This document shows positions 58,844 to 64,000 of a DNA stretch of 64,000 bases, piece after piece (within the stretch, counting starts at the first letter, position 1; each line of letters starts with the position of its first letter). The notes beneath the pieces were generated by a model. That model had not been told where the DNA came from, searched no databases, and saw only the letters and a list, made by a program, of their open reading frames with translations. A program made the translations under genes and the position numbers. Source of the stretch: Cephalotus follicularis (lineage: Eukaryota > Streptophyta > Magnoliopsida > Oxalidales > Cephalotaceae); assembly GCA_001972305.1 (NCBI GenBank), contig BDDD01001783.1, positions 62,001 through 126,000 on the forward strand, given 5' to 3'.

Positions 58844-59039
58844 AACAACGTTTTAACTTAGTTTTAATATATTCAACTGATTCGTAGTATTTAGTTTAGT
58901 TTAATTATTAAAAAAAAAAATTGTGTTCTTTGCTTTACCTTTGCGTTCTTTGCCTTTAATTTGTGATTACCTGATTTAATTTAGTGTTCTTTGCTTTAGT
59001 GAGTGTTTTATGTTCATTACTGGTTTCCCTTAGTTTATG

Positions 59040-62000
59040 ACTGATTAGGTGCATGGTCCAAACAATCGTTTAGAGAGAATTAACCCACGAAACGCAACCA
59101 TGGCCGATGAACGCCCAATTCAAACTCTACACGATAGATTCAATCCTGTGAGGACAGCGCAACCATCCTGTATCCTGTTGCCTGCCTCTCAAGGGAACAA
59201 TTTTGAGTTGAAATCCCAATTTATTATCATGCTCCCCATTTTTATGGATTACCTAACAAGGATGCACACCTCTTCCTTCGCAAGTTTGAGGAGGTGTGTG
59301 CCTTCATGAAACTTCAGGAACTTTTAGACGATGCGATCAAATTGTGATTCATAAACTTTTCTCTCAAAGATGGAGCTAAGAAGTGGCTTTACAGTTTTCC
59401 CAATTGTTCCATCTCTACATGGGATTATTTCACTGTTTTGTTCATAAAGAAATTCTTTCCTCTCCATAAAACCAATAAGCTTAGGAATGACATTCTCCAG
59501 TTTCGCCAAAGACCCAATGAATTATTCTCTCGATGTATGGAACGTTTTAAATAACTTCTCTCAGATTGTCCTCATCATAGTCTAAACACTTGGCATTTAT
59601 GCCAAATCATCTATGAAGGCATTGATTACCAGACCAAGCAATTGGTCGTGTTGATATGTCCTGACGGGATCACCTCGTATACCGATGAAAATGAGGCTTG
59701 GAATTTCCTACTAGATTTGGGTGAGCGAACTAGGGAGTGGGAGTCCACTCAAGTTTCGGAGAGAGCTCTGTCGAGTCAGGGGTATGTCATAGAAGGAGCA
59801 TTGGCTAAGGAGGCACAGTTGGACAGCCTTCTCGCGAGATTGGAGTCGATAGTTAGGGGTTCCGCGCAAGTAAATCACATCGATCAAAACACTCCTATGT
59901 GCTCTTGGTGCCAGTCACCAAGTCATGTTTTTGAAGAATGCTCGAATTATTACGACAATCAATACTCTCCTGAGAATGTGCCCGCAATGAATCAATACAA
60001 CCCGTATAGCAACACTTATAATCTGGGTTGGCGAAATCATCCAATTTCTCATGGAGTCAAGGGCATAACCAAAGAGGACCATCGAATTTTTCTGGTCAAA
60101 CATCAAATTTTTTTGGTCAACCTTCAAAGTTTTGGGGGCAACCTTTGAGCTTTTCTGGCCAGTCTGCACCTCAGACCTTTCAAAGGTTTCCCCCGACTTT
60201 AAATAATGTCCGACCATCCTTCCCACCACAAAATCAGTTTCAAAATCAATAATCACCTGGATTGTTGAACCAAAGGGAGGACACATTTAGGATTTCCTCA
60301 CTAGAAAAGAGCATGGAACTTGTCATGAGCACTGTGATGACTAGTCAACATAACATGGAGAAGCAGATCTCACAGCTTGCTTTAGCTCTACATGAAAGAG
60401 AGAAAGGCAAGATGCCTTCCCATCCAGACCCTAATCCAAGGTTGGCCATGAACCATTCCACTCATACCCAACCGACATCTAATCCACAAGTCTCCTCTTC
60501 TTCCTCGGGCCCATCAAAACAAGTTTTTGTCCTAAGGAGTGGAAATGAGTACCAACCAGCAGATCAAAAAGAAAATATGAACAGTTGGTTGACTCCTTTG
60601 TGTAACCAATGAATTCAAGTGCACACGAAGAATCTAGGGAAAAAGAAGAGGACAAGAAGAAGGAACAACCAGCAGCAGTACCCGAGCGTTCATATGATCC
60701 ACCAGTTCCTTTTCCAAAGAGATTGGAGAAAAATAAGAAAGCCCCAGCAATGGAAAAGATCATTGAAACATTTAAACAAGTCCAAATCAACATTCCATTG
60801 CTGTAAGCCATTGCTCAGGTGCCCTCTTATGCAAAAGTCCTAAAAGACCTATGCACTAAAAATAGGATCCTTCAAACTCTGAAAAAGGCATTCTTGGCAA
60901 CCAATATCAGTGTAATGTTTCCGCAACTCATGGTACAAAAATATAAAGACCCTTGCTCTCTGACAATCTCTTGTGTAATTGGCAATACTAAAATTGAACA
61001 TGCTCTGCTCAATTTAGGAGCAAGTGTGAACTTGTTGCCATCATCAGTCTACGAGAAGCTTGGTTTAGGAGAGTTGCGCCTGACCACGATGACTTTACAA
61101 TTAGTGGATAGGTTTGTGAAAGTACCACGAGGGAAAACTGAGGAAGTTTTAATCAAGGTTGGTGAATTTTTCTTTCCTGTCGACTTTGTCGTATTAGATA
61201 CCCAACCTGTTGCAAATATCAATGATCAAATCCTAGTTATCCTCGGTAGACCATTCCTAGTGACGAGTAATTCTTTAATCAATCGTCGCAATGGTCTGAT
61301 GAAGTTGAATTTCAGAAACACGTTAGTGGATTTTAATGTCTTCCGTTTGGGTAAGCATCCCGCTGATTTTGATGAAGTGAACGCAATCCATTCAATTCCC
61401 AACCACATTGATACGGTCTTTGACATTGATTTTGAAGGAAATTTCAGTGAGTGCATGCGAGAATTAGAGGATGTAGAAGGAGGAGATTTCTTTGATGTAT
61501 TTAGTATGCAACCCTTAGAACCAGTGGGCCCCTTGTCCATATCTTTACCTAAGCCATCAATAGAAGAACCTCCAAAACTTGAATTAAAGGAATTGCCCTC
61601 TACTATGAAATATTCATTCTTAGGTGAAAACCAAACTCTGTATGTTATTCTCTCATCCAATCTTATTCCCCATCGGGAAGAGGAGGTTATTCACCTACTC
61701 AAAGGAAATATAGAGGCAATTGGTTGGACTATGGCTGACATCAAGGGAATAGGCCCTTCTATTTACGAGCATCATATAAATCTCATATAAGGATCCAAAC
61801 CTTCTAGATAACCTTAGCGAAGGGCAAATCCCGTGATGAAAGAAGACATACAAAAAGAAATCTTGAAGTGGTTGGACAATGGGATCATTTATCCCATTTC
61901 AGATAGTCAATGAGTGAGTTCAGTCCACATAGTTTCAAAGAAATCTGGAGTAATGGTAGTGTAATCCTCCACCAACGACTTAATCCCGACCAAGATTCAA

Positions 62001-62104
62001 ACAGGATGGAGGGTGTGCATCGACTATCGTAAATTGAATATAGCCACTTGGAAGGATCATTTTCCCCTTCCATTTATCGATCAAATGTTAGATAGGTTGG
62101 CTGG
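59040..62104 (+). mobile_element. Athila-type Ty3/Gypsy gag, protease and start of RT
   Basis: Gag words typical of Athila/Tat are seen: DGAKKWLYSFP, FIKKFFPLHKTNKLRNDILQ and CSWCQSPSHVFEECS. The protease region (60819-61790) has LLNLGASVNLLPSSVYEKLG, VDFVVLDTQP and ILGRPFLVTSNSLIN, close to the Athila form. RT begins with KEILKWLDNGIIYPISDS and [12 protein letters not shown] and is cut at 62105 by another LTR. The element has at least six breaks and is an old fossil. The rest lies beyond the window. Confidence 0.9.
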
Positions 62105-62265
62105 TGTAATGTCCCAAGTTTCCATTTAATGTATTATTGTAATTCCGTTGTAGTTTTATGATGAATTAATGAGAATTGTGGATTTTCAGTTGTAATGTTG
62201 GATCTTGAATGAGAGAGTGTTAAGGAATGTGTAATGAATTGAAAATATAGGGAAAGAAACGCTTT

Positions 62266-62510
62266 GAGCGTCGATGCCAAGAGGTAGCGTTGATGCCAAG
62301 CAATAAGGTGCTAACACGTAAGGATCCTTGCCTTAAGGGGTCGACGGCAAGAGATAGAGTCGACGCCATCGATTGTGGACTAAAGACACACAGGTGGCAT
62401 GTCAACACATAACTCAGCTTGGAGGAGTAACTCGTTAACGCGATTTGGGTTTGCGATAAGAAAGAATAGTCAATGAGTCGACGCGCATCCCAGCATGTTG
62501 ACGCCTAAAC
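62266..62510 (+). repeat. GTCGAYGCC cassette array, first block
   Basis: Six units such as GCGTCGATGCCAAG, GAGTCGACGCC and TGTTGACGCCTAA. A second block of some fifteen units follows at 63238-63650. Confidence 0.8.
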
Positions 62511-63237
62511 ATGCAATATATAAAACAAAGGCACTGACAAAAGACGCGCATGGGATAGGTGTAAGCCATTGGATGGGTGCCTGTCACGCCAGAGGTAGCG
62601 TGCTCAGACATGTCGCAAGTTCCCCAGGCCTGTAGTGGCAGAGGGAAGAGAGAGATGGGACAGATGAGTGTCATGTCGGTAGGTGAGAGAAGAGAGAAAG
62701 ATAGGAGTAGATTCCCCATAAAGCACACTCTCTTCTTCTTCTCCTACACACATGAGAAAGAGAAGGAAAACGCTTGAGAAAGAGTAAGAAAACAGGAAGA
62801 AAAGAGAAAGAAACAAAGGGAAACGGGAGAGGAAAGGAAAAGGAGAGGACCCTATTCTCCATACCTGAACCCAGAGATAAAGCTTTGAGGCTTGGGAGTT
62901 CGGAGAAAGGTTGGAATCGAGCTTGGATTGGAGTTACTAGACCATACTTGGAAGCTCAAAGCGCTACTGGTCTGTGATCTTAAAGAGGTGGACTACGATT
63001 CCTAACTTGGAATCTAAGGTAGGGATTATATAACTGTGTTTTTGAGTTCGATTATAATGAGTTTCATTTGGTGAAATGCATAAAAATGGTGGATTGTGAT
63101 TGTGTAAATGCTGTGATTTGATAACTTGTTATGGATGATTGATTTGGAATGCATATGGCTTGTGTTGCATGAGTTATATGCTTGATTTCCACTGGTATTG
63201 TTGTGTTGTGGTGCAGAAGACATGTTCTGCTTTTGAA

Positions 63238-63650
63238 CACGTTGACGCCTAGAGGAAAGATGTCGACGCCTTGGCCTGTTATACAGGGAGGAAGACGCTT
63301 AAAACGTCGACGCCATGAAGTAACGTCGACGCCCAGAGATAAAGGCACTGACGGTTAAGGTTCCTACCTTAAAGCGTCGTTGACAAAAGAGATATGACGT
63401 AGACGCCTAAGGCTCCTGCCTTAAAGTGTCAAAGTCAAGAAGTGAAGCACTGACGCTTAGAGGACTATTATGGACGTTAACGCCTAGAGAGGGTACAAGT
63501 TAACGCCTAAGAGAACTACTGTACACGTTAACGCCTAGGTTATGAATTGATACCTAAAGATACTATTATAAACGTTAACGCCAAAGGTATGCGTTGTCGC
63601 CTAAGAGAAAGGAGGTACACGTCGACGCCTAGAGGGTACACGTTGACGCC
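63238..63650 (+). repeat. GTCGACGCC cassette array, second block
   Basis: About fifteen units of roughly 20-30 bp include ACGTCGACGCC (several times), CGTTAACGCCTA and CGTTGACGCC. Many units run on into CTAGAG or CTAAGA. Confidence 0.85.
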
Positions 63651-64000
63651 AAAAGGGTCTGTTTGCATTTGAGCATACGATTGCTTGCATATTACTGTGG
63701 ATTGAACTGTGGATTGATGATTGATTGATTTCTAAAATGTTTTATCATTTTGGAAAAGTGCATATGTGATTTTATTATAAATCATTATTTTACATGGAAA
63801 TGTTATTTTCCAAAGGATTGAAATACTATTTTCAAGGATTAAAAGACTGGTTATACATTTTGAACAAATGTATTATTTCAAGTATTTTATAACTTATAAA
63901 CTACTTGGAAACAGATTGATTTTGGAATTGATTGATTGATTGTGATTGATGTCGCGTTAGCCGCGTGACAGAGTTTGTCATTGATGGCTAAGGGCGAGAT

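Larger units (their letters stand above)
62105..64000 (+). mobile_element. Gypsy-type LTR inserted in Athila RT, continuing beyond the window
   Basis: It starts TGTAATGTCCC at 62105 in the middle of RT coding text. Plus orientation is supported by a TATA-like TATATAAAAC near 62516 followed by a GA-rich stretch (62640-62870). It holds two GTCGAC arrays and, at 63957-63991, the hairpin TTAGCC...GGCTAA. At least 1.9 kb of LTR is visible; the right end is not in the window. Confidence 0.85.

Overview
The window reads as repeat-rich flowering-plant nuclear DNA. It holds one clear host gene, a five-exon, 190-codon CFAP20/BUG22 homologue (7043-8923, + strand) with canonical splice sites throughout, and one host RNA relic, a full-length plant-type U4 snRNA retrocopy with an A-rich tail and target duplication (10349-10520). 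Nearly everything else is LTR retroelement: Ty1/Copia, Ty3/Gypsy chromovirus (Tekay-type) and Athila-type. Primer sites complementary to initiator tRNA-Met, plant-style polypurine tracts, 2-3 kb LTRs and 5-bp target duplications all fit a plant. I cannot name the species.

Layout. 1-6260: the 3' end of a Copia element split by a long-LTR Gypsy derivative (367-5877) with target duplication CTAAA. 6263-7042: upstream region of the host gene, with a C-rich tract and a (CA)n run. 7043-8923: CFAP20. 8924-10314: AT-rich DNA without genes. 10315-10741: a two-unit tandem repeat of about 119 bp, the first unit carrying the U4 retrocopy. From about 10742 to the window end lies a nest of insertions about 53 kb across. 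In it, an old AT-rich host element is cut by a Copia (11203-27197, TSD TTTCA), a solo LTR (27423-30030, TSD CAAAT) and another LTR (30759-57921). That Copia itself holds a probable solo LTR (about 14445-18270) and a gag-only Gypsy (19448-25419, TSD CAGTA). The LTR at 30759-57921 is split by a Tekay-type Gypsy on the minus strand (32936-57674). The Tekay element is in turn split by solo LTRs at 34304-37068 (TSD CAGAC) and 52898-55434 (TSD ATTAG), and by a Copia at 39341-48891 (TSD CCTCG). The nest ends in an Athila-type gag/protease/RT stretch (59040-62104), cut by a further LTR that runs out of the window.

The retroelements are fossils with several to many breaks each. By eye their LTR pairs differ by about 3-12%, so the nest was built in layers over a few million years. 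Four things merit attention. (1) A five-unit array of heat-shock-element sequences sits just upstream of a TATA box in the 3' LTR of the Copia at 39341-48891. (2) Short palindromic, CpG-rich GTCGAC cassettes recur in many unrelated LTRs and leaders. (3) A hairpin, often a pair of adjacent hairpins with differing stem sequences, recurs upstream of the LTR 3' end in several families. (4) The U4 retrocopy has its empty target site preserved in the neighbouring tandem unit. I found no gene cluster that looks like a new enzymatic or defence system.
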